64,000 bases of DNA from Syntrophaceae bacterium UBA6087 (GTDB lineage Bacteria; Desulfobacterota; Desulfomonilia; UBA1062), in NCBI GenBank assembly GCA_002448235.1, contig DIXF01000012.1, positions 62,001-126,000 of the forward strand, given 5' to 3'. Made by a program: the position numbers and the translations under genes. A model generated the notes under the pieces. The model saw only the letters and a program-made list of their open reading frames with translations, searched no databases and was not told the origin of the DNA. Shown in pieces: positions 43,087 to 53,063 of the stretch (its first letter is position 1; each line of letters begins with the position of its first letter).

Positions 43087-43800
43087 TTAAGGCTGGATTC
43101 CGAGGTAGGCCTGTTTGACCTTTTCAGAGCGCAGCAGGTTTGCCGCGGTGTCTTGCAGCGCAATGGAGCCGCTTTCCATTACATAGCCGCGGTGGGCGAT
43201 GCGCAGCGCCATATTCGCGTTCTGCTCCACGAGGAGTATCGTGGTATGGTTGTCGCGGTTGATCCTTTCTATGGTTGCGAAGATGAGCTGAACGAGCACG
43301 GGCGCCAGGCCGAGCGAAGGCTCGTCCAGAAGCAGGAGCTTGGGCCTGCTCATGAGGCCCCGTGAAATGGCGAGCATCTGCTGCTCTCCGCCGCTCAAGG
43401 TTCCTCCGAGCTGGTGACGCCGCTCGGCCAGCCTGGGGAAGAGGGTGAAGATGTAGTCCATGTCGCTCTTGATCCCATGCCTGTCTGTCCGGAGGTATGC
43501 CCCCATATCGAGGTTTTCCGTCACCGACAGGCCCGGGAATATCCTCCTGCCCTCGGGCACCTGAACGATGCCCAGTGAGAATATCCTGTCCGGGGCCATG
43601 GCATTGATGGGGACGCCTTCGAAAACGATCTCCCCGGAGCGCGCCTGGACAATGCCCGAAATGGACATCAGGCTTGTCGATTTCCCCGCGCCGTTGGCGC
43701 CAATGAGCGTGACGATCTCGCCGGGGGAAAGCTCCAGAGTGACGCTTTTGAGAGCGTGTATGCCTCCGTAGTAGACGTGGAGATTCTTCACCTTAAGCAT
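43087..43800 (-). CDS. livF: Branched-chain amino-acid ABC transporter ATPase LivF
   Basis: About 237 residues from ATG 43800, chosen because GGGGAG lies 7 bases upstream and because it overlaps the LivG stop by 8 bases. Walker A GANGAGKST, signature LSGGEQQMLAISRGL and Walker B LLLDEPSLGLAP are intact. It is the smaller of the two ATPases powering uptake of leucine-type amino acids (or, in relatives, amides and other small substrates) at the inner membrane. Last gene of livKHMGF. Confidence 0.95.
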   Translation of the reverse strand: MLKVKNLHVYYGGIHALKSVTLELSPGEIVTLIGANGAGKSTSLMSISGIVQARSGEIVFEGVPINAMAPDRIFSLGIVQVPEGRRIFPGLSVTENLDMGAYLRTDRHGIKSDMDYIFTLFPRLAERRHQLGGTLSGGEQQMLAISRGLMSRPKLLLLDEPSLGLAPVLVQLIFATIERINRDNHTTILLVEQNANMALRIAHRGYVMESGSIALQDTAANLLRSEKVKQAYLGIQP

Positions 43801-44581
43801 CGAACGTCTCCCCGAGGTATGCCTTGACGACATTCGGATCGGCAGCCACTTCGGCCGGGGTTCCCCGGGCTATCATCTTCCCGTAATCGAGCACGTAGAT
43901 CCGCTGCGAGATGCTCATGACGAGCTTCATATCGTGCTCGATGAGCAGGATCGAGAGGTTTTCCTCGTCCCTGATGCGGGTGATGAGCGCATCGAGCTCC
44001 CTGGTTTCTCTGGGGTTCATACCCGCGGCAGGCTCGTCGAGCAGGAGGAGAAAGGGCTCCGTCGCCATGGCCCTGGCGATCTCCAGCCTTCGCTGGGCTC
44101 CGTAGGGAAGCTCCTGGGCAAGGTCGTTGACATACCCTTCGAGCCCGACCTTTTCGAGCATCCGGTACGAGAAATCCACCATCTCCTGCTCTTCGGCGCA
44201 TGTCTTTGTGCCCCGGAATATGGCCCCCAGGATCCCGGATCTGGTCCTGCAGTGCCGGGCGACCATCACGTTCTCCAGCACGGTCATTTTCTGGAAGAGC
44301 CTGATATTCTGGAACGTACGCGCCAGGCCGGACTCTGTCACCGTGTTGGGCTTGAGCTTGTTGATCCTTTTTGCAGGCTTGTCCGGCGGGTTGATGATCA
44401 TGTCTCCTCCGGAGGGTTCGTATATCCCGGTGATGCAGTTGAAGAAGGTCGTCTTGCCCGCGCCGTTGGGGCCGATGAGCGCAACGATCTCGCCCCGGTT
44501 CACCTGAAGGTCGATTCCTTCCAGGGCCCTTAAGCCGCCGAAATCCATGGTGAGTTTCTTTACATCAAGCACAGGCTGCAT
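43793..44581 (-). CDS. livG: Branched-chain amino-acid ABC transporter ATPase LivG
   Basis: About 262 residues from ATG 44581 with GAGGGCGG just upstream. Walker A GPNGAGKTTFFN, the signature LPYGAQRRLEIARAM, Walker B LLLLDEPAAGMNP and the LivG-specific MDFGGLRALEGI opening are present. It overlaps the LivM stop by 17 bases. Partner of LivF in the nucleotide-binding heterodimer. Confidence 0.95.
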   Translation of the reverse strand: MQPVLDVKKLTMDFGGLRALEGIDLQVNRGEIVALIGPNGAGKTTFFNCITGIYEPSGGDMIINPPDKPAKRINKLKPNTVTESGLARTFQNIRLFQKMTVLENVMVARHCRTRSGILGAIFRGTKTCAEEQEMVDFSYRMLEKVGLEGYVNDLAQELPYGAQRRLEIARAMATEPFLLLLDEPAAGMNPRETRELDALITRIRDEENLSILLIEHDMKLVMSISQRIYVLDYGKMIARGTPAEVAADPNVVKAYLGETFDA

Positions 44582-45836
44582 CGCCGCCCTCGCCCGCATC
44601 CGCTGCCGGTTTTCTCTGGAACGTATAGTGCTGCCTGATGCCGCCTATAATCCCCTGCGGCCTGAAGACCATGATGAGAACCATGCTCGCGCCGAATACG
44701 AGCATGCGGTACTCCGAAAATGCCCTTAAGTACTCGGGAAGAAGGATGAGGATGAACGCCCCTACGACCACCCCCATGATGGAGCCCATGCCGCCGAGCA
44801 CCACGATGGAGAGGATGATGGCCGACTCCATGAAGGTAAAGCTCGACGGGTTGATGAACGTCGTCTTCGCAGCGAAGATGCACCCCACGAAGCCTGCCCA
44901 GGTGGCGCCCAGGGCAAAGGCCATGAGCTTGGTCTTGGCCTTGTCGATGCCCATGGCCTGGCAGGCCACCTCGTCTTCGCGCAGGGCGATCCAGGCCCTG
45001 CCGATCCGTGAATTTCTGAGCCGTCCCACCACGATCATGGTGAAGACCACCATGACGATCATGATATAGTAGAGATAGATCGTGTGCTGATGGAGGGTCA
45101 GGCTTGCGCCCATGATACCCGGGCGCGATATCCCGGCGATCCCGCTGGGTCCGAACGAGAAGTCGTTCCAGTTTTCGAGGATGAGCCGGATGATCTCGCC
45201 GAATCCCAGGGTGACGATGGCCAGGTAATCGCCACGGAGCCGTAAGACCGGAAACCCGAGCAGGATGCCGAAAATCGCGGCGATAGCCCCGGCCATAGGC
45301 AGGGCGAACCAGAAGCCCAGGCCGAAATGATGGTTCATCAGGGCGAAGAAGTATGCCCCGACGGCATAAAAGGCCACGTAGCCGAGATTCAGCAGTCCGG
45401 CCAGCCCCACTACGATGTTCAGGCCAAGCCCCAGCATGACGTACATGAGCGCGGTGATCATGATGGATGTCTGGTAGCTGGAGAAGAGAAAGGGAAAGAT
45501 CGCGACAAAAGCCCCGAGGGCTATCAGGCCCGGGAGATAGATCCGCCTGTCCGTGCTGATGCGCTGCCCTGCCCTCTTCTGCCATCCCCCATCCTCATCC
45601 GCCCGGGCTCCCTGAACTTTTCGTTCCATGAAGTAGCGCCAGAGAAACGAGAGAAAGAACGCCCCGGCGCCGACATAGACCAGATTCATCCACCTCCAGT
45701 GGATGGTCTTGTCCAGCGGGCTGATCTTGATGACCATGATCGGAAAGGTGAGAAACATGAACCACAGGGCGGTCAGCGTTGATTTGACGATCTCGCTTCC
45801 GATCAGGGGAAGCATGGGCCTTTTCTCCGAGTCCAT
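44565..45836 (-). CDS. livM: Branched-chain amino-acid ABC transporter permease LivM
   Basis: A 423-residue inner-membrane permease with about ten helices; longer than the usual ~320 because of an N-terminal extension with extra hydrophobic segments (residues 1-60). GLNIVVGLAGLLNLGYVAFYAVGAYF and LRLRGDYLAIVTLGFGEI are typical, and the coupling-helix sequence SRIGRAWIALREDEVACQAMGID contacts the ATPase. It lies 10 bases after livH. Confidence 0.94.
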   Translation of the reverse strand: MDSEKRPMLPLIGSEIVKSTLTALWFMFLTFPIMVIKISPLDKTIHWRWMNLVYVGAGAFFLSFLWRYFMERKVQGARADEDGGWQKRAGQRISTDRRIYLPGLIALGAFVAIFPFLFSSYQTSIMITALMYVMLGLGLNIVVGLAGLLNLGYVAFYAVGAYFFALMNHHFGLGFWFALPMAGAIAAIFGILLGFPVLRLRGDYLAIVTLGFGEIIRLILENWNDFSFGPSGIAGISRPGIMGASLTLHQHTIYLYYIMIVMVVFTMIVVGRLRNSRIGRAWIALREDEVACQAMGIDKAKTKLMAFALGATWAGFVGCIFAAKTTFINPSSFTFMESAIILSIVVLGGMGSIMGVVVGAFILILLPEYLRAFSEYRMLVFGASMVLIMVFRPQGIIGGIRQHYTFQRKPAADAGEGGDAACA

Positions 45837-45846
45837 ACCGTCCGCC

Positions 45847-46746
45847 CTACACCTTTTCCGAGCTTGCCTTGCCGAGAATGCCCGCAGGCCTGAATATCAG
45901 GATGAATACGAGCAGGCCGAAGGCAAAGACGTCTTCGTAATCGCTGGATATGTACCCTGTGGCGAAGCTTTCCGTCCAGCCGAGCACCAGGCCGCCGAGC
46001 ACCGCTCCCGGGATGCTGCCGATCCCGCCGAGAACTGCTGCGGTAAAGGCCTTTATTCCTGCGATAAATCCGATATAAAAGTTTATCTGTCCGATCTGGG
46101 ACGAGATGAGAACACCCCCTACGGCTGCCAGGGCCGACCCGATGATGAAGGTGGCGGAGATCACCCGGTTGACGTTCACGCCGAGCAGCATGGCCATGGT
46201 CTTGTCCTGCGCCACCGCGCGCATGGCTCTTCCCATCCGGGTGAACTTTATGAAAAGGGTCAGGATCGCCGTGGCAACAGCGGTCGTGATGATGATCACG
46301 AGCTCCGCAGAGCCGATGATCGTGACGTTCTCCATAAAGGAGAATTCATCGATGAGCGCCGGAAACGAGAGGAAATCCGAGGTCTGGGCAAGCAGGACAT
46401 AGTTCTGAAGAAAGATGGACATGCCGATCGCGCTGATGAGGGGAGAGAGTCTCTGGGCCTTCCGGAGGGGCTTGTAGGCGATTTTCTCAATGGTGAAGCC
46501 GTATGCGGCTGAGTAGATTATGGCGATTACGCCCGAGAGCGCAAGGAGAGACCAGCCGTCCATGCCCAGCATGGCCAGTGCGCTCGCGGCGATCAGCGCG
46601 GTGAATGCGCCGATCATGTAGATCTCTCCGTGGGCGAAGTTGATGAGCTCGATGATCCCGTACACCATGGTGTAGCCGAGCGCGATGAGGGCATAAATGC
46701 TGCCCCGGGTGAGCCCGCCGAAGAAGAGTTCCAGGAAGTATTCCAT
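45847..46746 (-). CDS. livH: Branched-chain amino-acid ABC transporter permease LivH
   Basis: A 299-residue permease with about eight helices. GGLTRGSIYALIALGYTMVYGIIELINFAHGEIYMIGAF is the classic LivH opening, and the EAA-like segment RMGRAMRAVAQDKTMAMLLGVNV binds the ATPase. It pairs with LivM to form the membrane channel. Gap of 60 bases to livK upstream. Confidence 0.95.
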   Translation of the reverse strand: MEYFLELFFGGLTRGSIYALIALGYTMVYGIIELINFAHGEIYMIGAFTALIAASALAMLGMDGWSLLALSGVIAIIYSAAYGFTIEKIAYKPLRKAQRLSPLISAIGMSIFLQNYVLLAQTSDFLSFPALIDEFSFMENVTIIGSAELVIIITTAVATAILTLFIKFTRMGRAMRAVAQDKTMAMLLGVNVNRVISATFIIGSALAAVGGVLISSQIGQINFYIGFIAGIKAFTAAVLGGIGSIPGAVLGGLVLGWTESFATGYISSDYEDVFAFGLLVFILIFRPAGILGKASSEKV

Positions 46747-46806
46747 CGCTGCCTTGTTTATCCCCTGCCGAGTCCGGAAAAGGTCGAGACGTGCGGGACT
46801 GTAAGG

Positions 46807-47919
46807 TTATCTGCCGACCTCGACATACTTGCCGTTTCTGACCTGATACATGGCGAACCCGATGCCCTTTGCATCGCCGTTCCTGTCGAAGCTGATCTTT
46901 CCCAGCGGCGTCTCGAACCAGTTCGTGCGCAAGGCTTTCGAGACCTTGGCAAAGTCCGTCGACCCCGCCTTCTCTACTGCCTGGAGCAGGCACAGGGCTC
47001 CGGCGTAGGCGTTCAGATAGAATGCACCCGGCTCGGTCCCGTACCTCTTCTTGTGCTGCTCGATGGCGGCAACGGCCATGGGGCTCTTGGTCGTGTCTAT
47101 GGGGCCTGTGGCGTATACGCCTTCGGCGAACTTATCGGCGACCTTTATGAAGGTGTCGTCGCGCACGCCGTCATCGGAAATGAAATGGGTCTTCATCTTC
47201 TTTTTCTTCATGCCTGCGACGATCTTGGCTGCCTCGGGATGATACCCGCCGTAGACGACCGCATCGGCTTTGGAGAACTTGATCTTCTGGACGATGGCCG
47301 AGTAATCCACGGCGCCCGGGGTGATGCCCTCGAACAGGACCGGCTTTACGCCCCGCTTCTCGAAGAAGCCTTTGGCGAACTCGGCGATGCCTTTGCCGTA
47401 ATCGCCCTTGTCGTGGATAATCGCGACCCTCCTGACCTTCAGCTTATCCAGTGCGAAGTTTACCTGGAGCAGCGCCTGTGCGTCATCCGGCGATATCGTG
47501 CGGAAGAAGTTCGGATAGTCTCCGCTCTTGGTGAGCTCCACATTCGTTGCGGACGGCGAAAGGGTTACGATTTTCGATTCATTGTAGGTGTTCAGGGCTG
47601 CCTTGGTGGCGCCGCTGCAGATATGGCCCAGCACTACGTCGGCCTTGTCGGAGACGAGCTTGGCTGCGACATTCGCCGCGACCTCGGGCTTGCACTGATC
47701 GTCTTCCTTGAGGACAACCACTTTTTTGCCGAGGATCCCGCCCTTTGCATTGATAGCGTCAACGACCAGCTGTGCCGCGTTGGCGCTCGGCAGGCCGTAC
47801 GACGCCAGATCTCCGCTGTGCGCCCCGGGAACCCCGAGTTTGATCGTATCGGCGGCAAACGACTCTGCGGTACAGAGAATGACGGATACCATAACCAGTG
47901 AATAGAGTAATCTTTTCAT
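46807..47919 (-). CDS. livK: Branched-chain amino-acid ABC transporter substrate-binding protein LivK
   Basis: A 370-residue periplasmic binding protein. The signal peptide ends ESFA-AD at about residue 23. The mature protein has the type I fold: IKLGVPGAHSGDLASYG, INAKGGILGKKVVVLKEDDQCKPEVA, the CSGAT loop, SPSATN and FRTISPDDAQ, the amino-acid binding features of LivJ/LivK relatives. First gene of the operon; GGGGGAGGAG lies just upstream of ATG. The ligand could be Leu/Ile/Val or another small amino-acid-like compound. Confidence 0.95.
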   Translation of the reverse strand: MKRLLYSLVMVSVILCTAESFAADTIKLGVPGAHSGDLASYGLPSANAAQLVVDAINAKGGILGKKVVVLKEDDQCKPEVAANVAAKLVSDKADVVLGHICSGATKAALNTYNESKIVTLSPSATNVELTKSGDYPNFFRTISPDDAQALLQVNFALDKLKVRRVAIIHDKGDYGKGIAEFAKGFFEKRGVKPVLFEGITPGAVDYSAIVQKIKFSKADAVVYGGYHPEAAKIVAGMKKKKMKTHFISDDGVRDDTFIKVADKFAEGVYATGPIDTTKSPMAVAAIEQHKKRYGTEPGAFYLNAYAGALCLLQAVEKAGSTDFAKVSKALRTNWFETPLGKISFDRNGDAKGIGFAMYQVRNGKYVEVGR

Positions 47920-47986
47920 CTCCTCCCCCTATGTATGTAGTGTACCTGTCCTCATGAGCTTAGAAATTGCTCTGCAAGCGTGCCTA

Positions 47987-48015
47987 GAGTTATCACTAAC
48001 GATATTCCCTGTCAA
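47987..48015 (-). promoter_or_regulatory. Possible sigma-70 promoter of the liv operon
   Basis: On the minus strand TTGACA (48010-48015) is followed after 17 bases by TAACTC, a poor -10 box. It lies about 70 bases upstream of the livK start, which is a reasonable position, but the weak -10 leaves it doubtful. Confidence 0.35.
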
Positions 48016-48066
48016 TTTATTCGAGACCGGAATTGCCGCTGTGACGGCAGTCTTCTGGAGGGTATT

Positions 48067-49023
48067 TCAAAACCATGGGCCGGACCAGTGGCGTCTCGGG
48101 GGCTGGAGAACTTCGGGAACATCCTCGGGCAGGAAAAGCATTTCGGGGAGGTCCGTATCCTTGCGGGATGCAAAAACCCCCAGCCGCATGAGCCTGTCGA
48201 TACGTTCCCTGGTGTGGGGGTGGGTCCTCAGGATCGAAGGATGAGGGTTGTCCTTTCCGGGGAACCTGATGACGTCCCAGAAGTTTTTCTCATAGGCGTC
48301 CATCTTCTGCAGGGCCGATGCGAGCCCCCTGGGATCCCTGGTAAACTGCACCGCAGTGGCGTCGGCGACGAATTCCCTCGCCCGCGAGAGCGCGAGCTGC
48401 AGAAGGACGCTCAATGCCGGCGCGGTTATGAGGATCAGAATGAAAAGAAATGGGACGCGTTCCTCGGAGAAAAGAAACACGGGTATATAAAAGAGGACCA
48501 GAAGCTGCCCGATGAACGAGAACAGGGACGTTATCCGGGTCATCATGTCGGCATAGGTATGGAGCTTGAGATCGTTGTTCTTGATATGGCTCATCTCATG
48601 GGCGAGCACCCCGGTGATCTCCCGGCGGCTCAGATGCCGTATGAGTCCGTCCGAGAGCGCAATCGCCGAATTCGTCCTGGAGCCTACGCTGAAGGCGTTC
48701 ATCACGCTGCTCGCGACGTAGTAGAGCTTGGGCGCGTTGCCGATTCCCGCCCTTCGCGAAAGCTCGGAGACGATCCGGTGCAGGCCCGGCGACTCATCAT
48801 ATGAGAGGCTCCGTGCGCCGTACATGCGGAGGATCATCGGCGGCGTGAGTCTCGGCGTAGTCGTAAGCAGGAGGGCGACTGCCACGAGCGCCCACAAAAA
48901 GCCGAGCACTCCGAAGACCATCCAGCCGAGAAGGCCGAACAAAGCGGCCATCACCGCAAGAATGGCCGCGGTATGGACAACGTTGTGAAATCTTCCCGGT
49001 ATTGCTTTCTGAGAGCCGATCAT
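48067..49023 (-). CDS. M48-family membrane zinc protease, HtpX-like
   Basis: About 318 residues from ATG 49023, which has GAGG 5 bases upstream; longer frame lacks such a site. Two hydrophobic segments near the start (about residues 15-55), then YYVASSVMNAFSVGSRTNSAIALSDGL, the zinc site HEMSH and the downstream region ALSRAREFVADATAVQF with the third Glu ligand. HtpX-like proteases cut damaged membrane proteins. The gene is divergent from potA and ends 147 bases from livK. Confidence 0.9.
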   Translation of the reverse strand: MIGSQKAIPGRFHNVVHTAAILAVMAALFGLLGWMVFGVLGFLWALVAVALLLTTTPRLTPPMILRMYGARSLSYDESPGLHRIVSELSRRAGIGNAPKLYYVASSVMNAFSVGSRTNSAIALSDGLIRHLSRREITGVLAHEMSHIKNNDLKLHTYADMMTRITSLFSFIGQLLVLFYIPVFLFSEERVPFLFILILITAPALSVLLQLALSRAREFVADATAVQFTRDPRGLASALQKMDAYEKNFWDVIRFPGKDNPHPSILRTHPHTRERIDRLMRLGVFASRKDTDLPEMLFLPEDVPEVLQPPRRHWSGPWF

Positions 49024-49271
49024 CGAGACCTCGAAATATACATGCCTTATGGCTCTTTTAGTGTCCGGCCGTGCAAAAGGCAACCGCTCGGCGGCCGAAC
49101 CGCCTGCTTTTGTCCATGAAAAGACGATCGGCATGCAGTGCCCTGCACGCAACATAAGATATAAATAAGGTTTTCTCCCTGCCCGTGGGCAAAAACCGGA
49201 TTGCCAAAAAGGTGTATTTCATATAGAGACGTACTCGAACTGCATGCGAATCCACATCGAGGGCTGTATGG

Positions 49272-50357
49272 ATGGAAAAGGACCCGATAGTCCGTTTACG
49301 GAGGGTGACAAAAAGGTTTGACGACGTTGTCGCCGTCGACTCTTTGGACCTCGACATCTACCAGGGGGAGTTTCTCACCCTGCTCGGCCCTTCCGGCTGC
49401 GGAAAGACGACGGTCCTGCGCCTGATTGCCGGCTTTGAATCCCCCGACAAAGGGGATATCGTCATGAACGGCACATCGCTCATCGGTACCGCCCCGAACA
49501 AGAGAAACGTCAATACCGTATTTCAGAGCTATGCCCTCTTTCCCCACATGAGCATCTTCGACAATATCGCCTTCGGCTTGAAGATGAAGCGGTTCGAGAA
49601 ATCCGTCATCACCGAGAAGGTTACGGAGGCCCTCTCGATCGTCAAGCTCGGAGGGCTGGAAATGCGCAAGCCGCATCAGCTTTCCGGAGGCCAGCAGCAG
49701 AGGGTCGCCATGGCGCGGGCTATTGTGAACAAACCGCAGGTCCTTCTCCTCGACGAGCCGTTGAGCGCGCTCGACTACCGGCTGCGCCAGGAGATGGAGC
49801 TCGAGCTCAAGCGTATTCACCGCAAGCTCGGTATTACCTTCGTCTTCGTGACCCACGACCAGGAGGAGGCGATCAGCATGTCCGACCGCATCGCGGTCAT
49901 GAACGAAGGCCGCATCGAGCAGATCGGCACCCCCTCTCAGATCTACGAAGAGCCTCAGAACATGTTCGTCGCCAAGTTCGTGGGAGAGATCAACGTCTTT
50001 GAAGGCCGGATCGTCGAGATCCATAACGGCAGCGCCGTGGTCGACATCCACGGCCGGCACTTCAAGGTCCAGAACAGGAAGGATTTCGCGAACGGCCGGG
50101 CAGTAAAAGTCCTGCTGCGGCCTGAAGATATCATGGTTACAAAAGACGAGGAACTCCAGGGAACCGCACCGGCGCTCGCCGGAAAGATCGAGGAGGTCAT
50201 CTACAAGGGCAAGACCGTCGACCTGATCATCAGCCTCGATGCGGGCGAGACCGTCTTCGTCACGCAGTTCTTCAACGAAGACCAGGAAGACGTCGTATAC
50301 CGCCACGGACACAGGATCCACATCAACTGGCCGTACGGCTGGGAAGTCGTGCTGTAG
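49272..50357 (+). CDS. potA: Spermidine/putrescine ABC transporter ATPase PotA
   Basis: A 361-residue ATPase. Walker A GPSGCGKTT at 39-47, signature LSGGQ at 137-141, Walker B with DEP at 161-163, then a C-terminal TOBE region (about 280-361) beginning VLLRPEDI. GAGGG lies 9 bases before ATG 49272. First of the potABCD operon; the stop is 2 bases from potB. It powers polyamine uptake. Confidence 0.95.
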   Translation: MEKDPIVRLRRVTKRFDDVVAVDSLDLDIYQGEFLTLLGPSGCGKTTVLRLIAGFESPDKGDIVMNGTSLIGTAPNKRNVNTVFQSYALFPHMSIFDNIAFGLKMKRFEKSVITEKVTEALSIVKLGGLEMRKPHQLSGGQQQRVAMARAIVNKPQVLLLDEPLSALDYRLRQEMELELKRIHRKLGITFVFVTHDQEEAISMSDRIAVMNEGRIEQIGTPSQIYEEPQNMFVAKFVGEINVFEGRIVEIHNGSAVVDIHGRHFKVQNRKDFANGRAVKVLLRPEDIMVTKDEELQGTAPALAGKIEEVIYKGKTVDLIISLDAGETVFVTQFFNEDQEDVVYRHGHRIHINWPYGWEVVL

Positions 50358-50359
50358 CC

Positions 50360-51223
50360 ATGGAGAAAAAGAGCGGCTTCAGAAACGTCGCGGTCGGCTC
50401 GACCCTGTGCTGGATCACCCTCTTTGTCGTCATCCCCTATCTGATCGTGGTCGCATACAGTTTTCTCACCCCAGACCCCAGCGGAACCGTGTCCTGGATC
50501 TTTACCCTGGACAGCTATCGCGAGATCTTTTCCCCAGTCTTTCTCATCGTCTGCAAGAACTCCTTCGCGCTGGCCCTGAGCACTACCGTGCTCACGCTCC
50601 TGGCCGCCTACCCGTTCGCATTTTTTCTCACGAGGATAAGCGAAAGCATCAGGCGGACCCTTATCCTCATCATGATCATACCCTTCTGGACTTCTTCGCT
50701 CATCAGGACCTATGCCCTGATCATTCTGCTCAAGGCCAACGGCATCGTGAACACCTTTCTGCTCTCCCTCGGGTGGATCGATGAACCGTTGAATCTGCTC
50801 TACACGCAGCTGGCCGTTTTCACAGGCCTGGTGTATACACTGCTGCCCTTCATGATCCTGCCTTTGTATGCCTCGCTCCAGAAGCTCGACACGCGCCTCA
50901 TCGAGGCGGCGCGCGACCTCGGTGCGACCTCGCCCCGCATCTTCTTCCACATCATCCTTCCCCTGACGCTCCCGGGCATTATCGCGGGCAGCACCATGGT
51001 TTTCCTGCCGGCGCTCGGCCTTTTCTATATCCCGGACCTCCTGGGCGGGGCCAGATCCATGCTGATCGGAAACTTCATCAAGGACCAGTTCCTCGTGGCC
51101 GGCAACTGGCCCCTGGGATCTTCGGCCAGCGTCATCCTGACCCTGCTCATGTTCCTGCTCATTGCCTGGTACTTCTTAAGCTCCCGGAAGATCAACCAGG
51201 GCGACATGAGGGAAGTGATATGA
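50360..51223 (+). CDS. potB: Spermidine/putrescine ABC transporter permease PotB
   Basis: A 287-residue permease with about six helices. IPYLIVVAYSFL, TSSLIRTYALIILL and the EAA loop (EAARDLGATSPRIFFHIILPLTLPGI) are typical of PotB. It overlaps potC by 4 bases. Confidence 0.94.
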   Translation: MEKKSGFRNVAVGSTLCWITLFVVIPYLIVVAYSFLTPDPSGTVSWIFTLDSYREIFSPVFLIVCKNSFALALSTTVLTLLAAYPFAFFLTRISESIRRTLILIMIIPFWTSSLIRTYALIILLKANGIVNTFLLSLGWIDEPLNLLYTQLAVFTGLVYTLLPFMILPLYASLQKLDTRLIEAARDLGATSPRIFFHIILPLTLPGIIAGSTMVFLPALGLFYIPDLLGGARSMLIGNFIKDQFLVAGNWPLGSSASVILTLLMFLLIAWYFLSSRKINQGDMREVI

Positions 51224-51990
51224 AGCAGGCCTTCAAGTATGCATACCTTGCCTTTATCTACCTCTTCCTCTATATCCCGATCCTCGTGCTCGTGATTTAC
51301 TCGTTCAACGACAGCCGTTTTTCGACGAACTGGCAGGGGTTCACGTTTTCCTGGTATGCGCAGCTCTTCGAAGACGGTCCGCTCATGGAGGCCTTTGCCA
51401 ATTCGCTCATCATCGCGTTTTCATCGAGCACCATAGCCACCATCCTGGGCACCCTGAGCGCTTTTGCATTCTACCGGTACCGGTTCATCGGCCGGAAGGT
51501 CACCTATTCCTTTATATATGTAGTAATGATGAGCCCGGACATCGTCATGGGGATCTCGCTCCTGATGTTCTTCATCACCGTGGGCTTGAGCACGGGTGCT
51601 GCGACGCTGCTTCTCGCGCACATCACCTTCTGCCTCCCCTTCGTCGTCGTGACGGTATATGCCCGCATCAGCGGCTTCGACAGGAACATCCTCGACGCCG
51701 CAAAGGATCTGGGCGCCACCGAGCGCAGGATGTTCCGGCACGTCGTCCTGCCCATGCTCATGCCTGCCGTCATTGCCGGCTGGCTGTTGAGTTTCACGCT
51801 TTCGCTCGATGACGTGGTCGTGAGCTTCTTTACGACCGGCCCGTCCTTCGAGGTGCTGCCGCTCAAGATCTATTCCATGGTCCGCCTCGGCATCAAGCCC
51901 GAGATCAATGCCCTGAGCACGGTGATGTTTCTGATGTCCCTGGTCACGGTAACGGTTTCCCATCTTTTGATAGCGAAGGAGAACAGATGA
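51220..51990 (+). CDS. potC: Spermidine/putrescine ABC transporter permease PotC
   Basis: A 256-residue permease with six helices. YLYIPILVLVIYSFNDSRFSTNWQGFTFSWY is the standard PotC opening and DAAKDLGATERRMFRHVVLPMLMPAV is the EAA loop. Its stop overlaps the potD start by 4 bases. Confidence 0.94.
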   Translation: MKQAFKYAYLAFIYLFLYIPILVLVIYSFNDSRFSTNWQGFTFSWYAQLFEDGPLMEAFANSLIIAFSSSTIATILGTLSAFAFYRYRFIGRKVTYSFIYVVMMSPDIVMGISLLMFFITVGLSTGAATLLLAHITFCLPFVVVTVYARISGFDRNILDAAKDLGATERRMFRHVVLPMLMPAVIAGWLLSFTLSLDDVVVSFFTTGPSFEVLPLKIYSMVRLGIKPEINALSTVMFLMSLVTVTVSHLLIAKENR

Positions 51991-53018
51991 TGAAAAAGTT
52001 GTTTCTTATCCTCATGGTCCTTGTGTTTCCGCTTGCTTCCCTTGCTGCGGGCAATGAAGTGTATGTCTTCAACTGGTCGGAGTACATCGACCCGTCTGTC
52101 CTGAAGACCTTCGAGAAGGAAACCGGGATCAAGGTGAGGTATTCGACCTATGAAAGCAACGAGGCGATGTTCGCCAAGCTCAAGCTCGTAAAGAAGAACG
52201 GCTATGACGTCGCCTTTCCTTCCACCTACTTTGTGGAGAGGATGCGCCGCTACGGCATGCTCAAGCCCCTGGACCGCTCCATGCTGCCCAACATGAAGAA
52301 CCTCAATGCGAAGCTCCTCGACAAGCCCTACGATCCGAAGAACGTCTACAGTCTGCCGTACATGTGGGGCTCTTCCGCCATCGGCGTCAACGCCAGGTAT
52401 ATCAAGCCGTCTTCCGTTAAAAGCTTCAACGATCTCTGGAACCCGGCCTTCAAAGGCAAGGTCCTGCTCATGGATGACGTGCGCGATGCCTTTGCCATGA
52501 GCCTGCGGTCGCTCGGATTTTCCGGCAACGACACCGACCCGGCGCACATCAAGGCAGCGTACGAAAAGCTCCTGAAGCTCAAACCCAGCGTCAAGGTGTT
52601 CAATTCCGACTCACCCAAACAGCCGTTCCTCAACAACGAGGTCTACATCGGGCAGATCTGGGGCGGTGAAGTGTATCAGGCAAGCCAGGAAAACCCGAAT
52701 ATCGTCTATATCTACCCGAAGGAAGGCGCCACCTTCTGGGCGGACAACATGGTGATCCCTTTATCCGTGCGCAATATCAAAAACGCCCATGCTTTCATCA
52801 ACTTCATGATGAGACCGGACATCGCCAGGAAAAACTGCGAATATGTCGGCTACGCCACGGCAAACGCCAAGGCGCAGGCTCTCCTCGACCCCAAGACCCG
52901 GAACCACAAGGCCGTGTACCCCGATAACAGGGACCTCGAGCGCGGCGAGTTCCAGGCGGACGTAGGAGACGCCATCGCCATCTACGAAAAGTACTGGGAG
53001 ATGCTGAAGACCCGCTGA
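51987..53018 (+). CDS. potD: Polyamine-binding protein PotD/PotF
   Basis: A 343-residue periplasmic binding protein with a signal peptide ending SLA-AG. VYVFNWSEYIDPSVLKTFEKETG is the PotD/F hallmark, then YDVAFPSTYFVERM, PYMWGSSAIGVN, and ATFWADNMVIP. The conserved aromatic and acidic residues bind spermidine or putrescine. End of the pot operon; about 300 bases precede the next start. Confidence 0.95.
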   Translation: MMKKLFLILMVLVFPLASLAAGNEVYVFNWSEYIDPSVLKTFEKETGIKVRYSTYESNEAMFAKLKLVKKNGYDVAFPSTYFVERMRRYGMLKPLDRSMLPNMKNLNAKLLDKPYDPKNVYSLPYMWGSSAIGVNARYIKPSSVKSFNDLWNPAFKGKVLLMDDVRDAFAMSLRSLGFSGNDTDPAHIKAAYEKLLKLKPSVKVFNSDSPKQPFLNNEVYIGQIWGGEVYQASQENPNIVYIYPKEGATFWADNMVIPLSVRNIKNAHAFINFMMRPDIARKNCEYVGYATANAKAQALLDPKTRNHKAVYPDNRDLERGEFQADVGDAIAIYEKYWEMLKTR

Positions 53019-53063
53019 GCTCGTCACGCCGGCATCCCCCTTTTCCGGACTGCGCCTTGGAGT

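Noticed and set aside
46630..47901. 423-codon plus-strand frame opposite livK/livH
   Set aside because: Antisense of conserved transporter genes; no recognisable protein.
47960..47985. Sigma-54 promoter upstream of livK (GGCACG followed by TTGC)
   Set aside because: Only one base separates the two halves on the minus strand; RpoN needs four.
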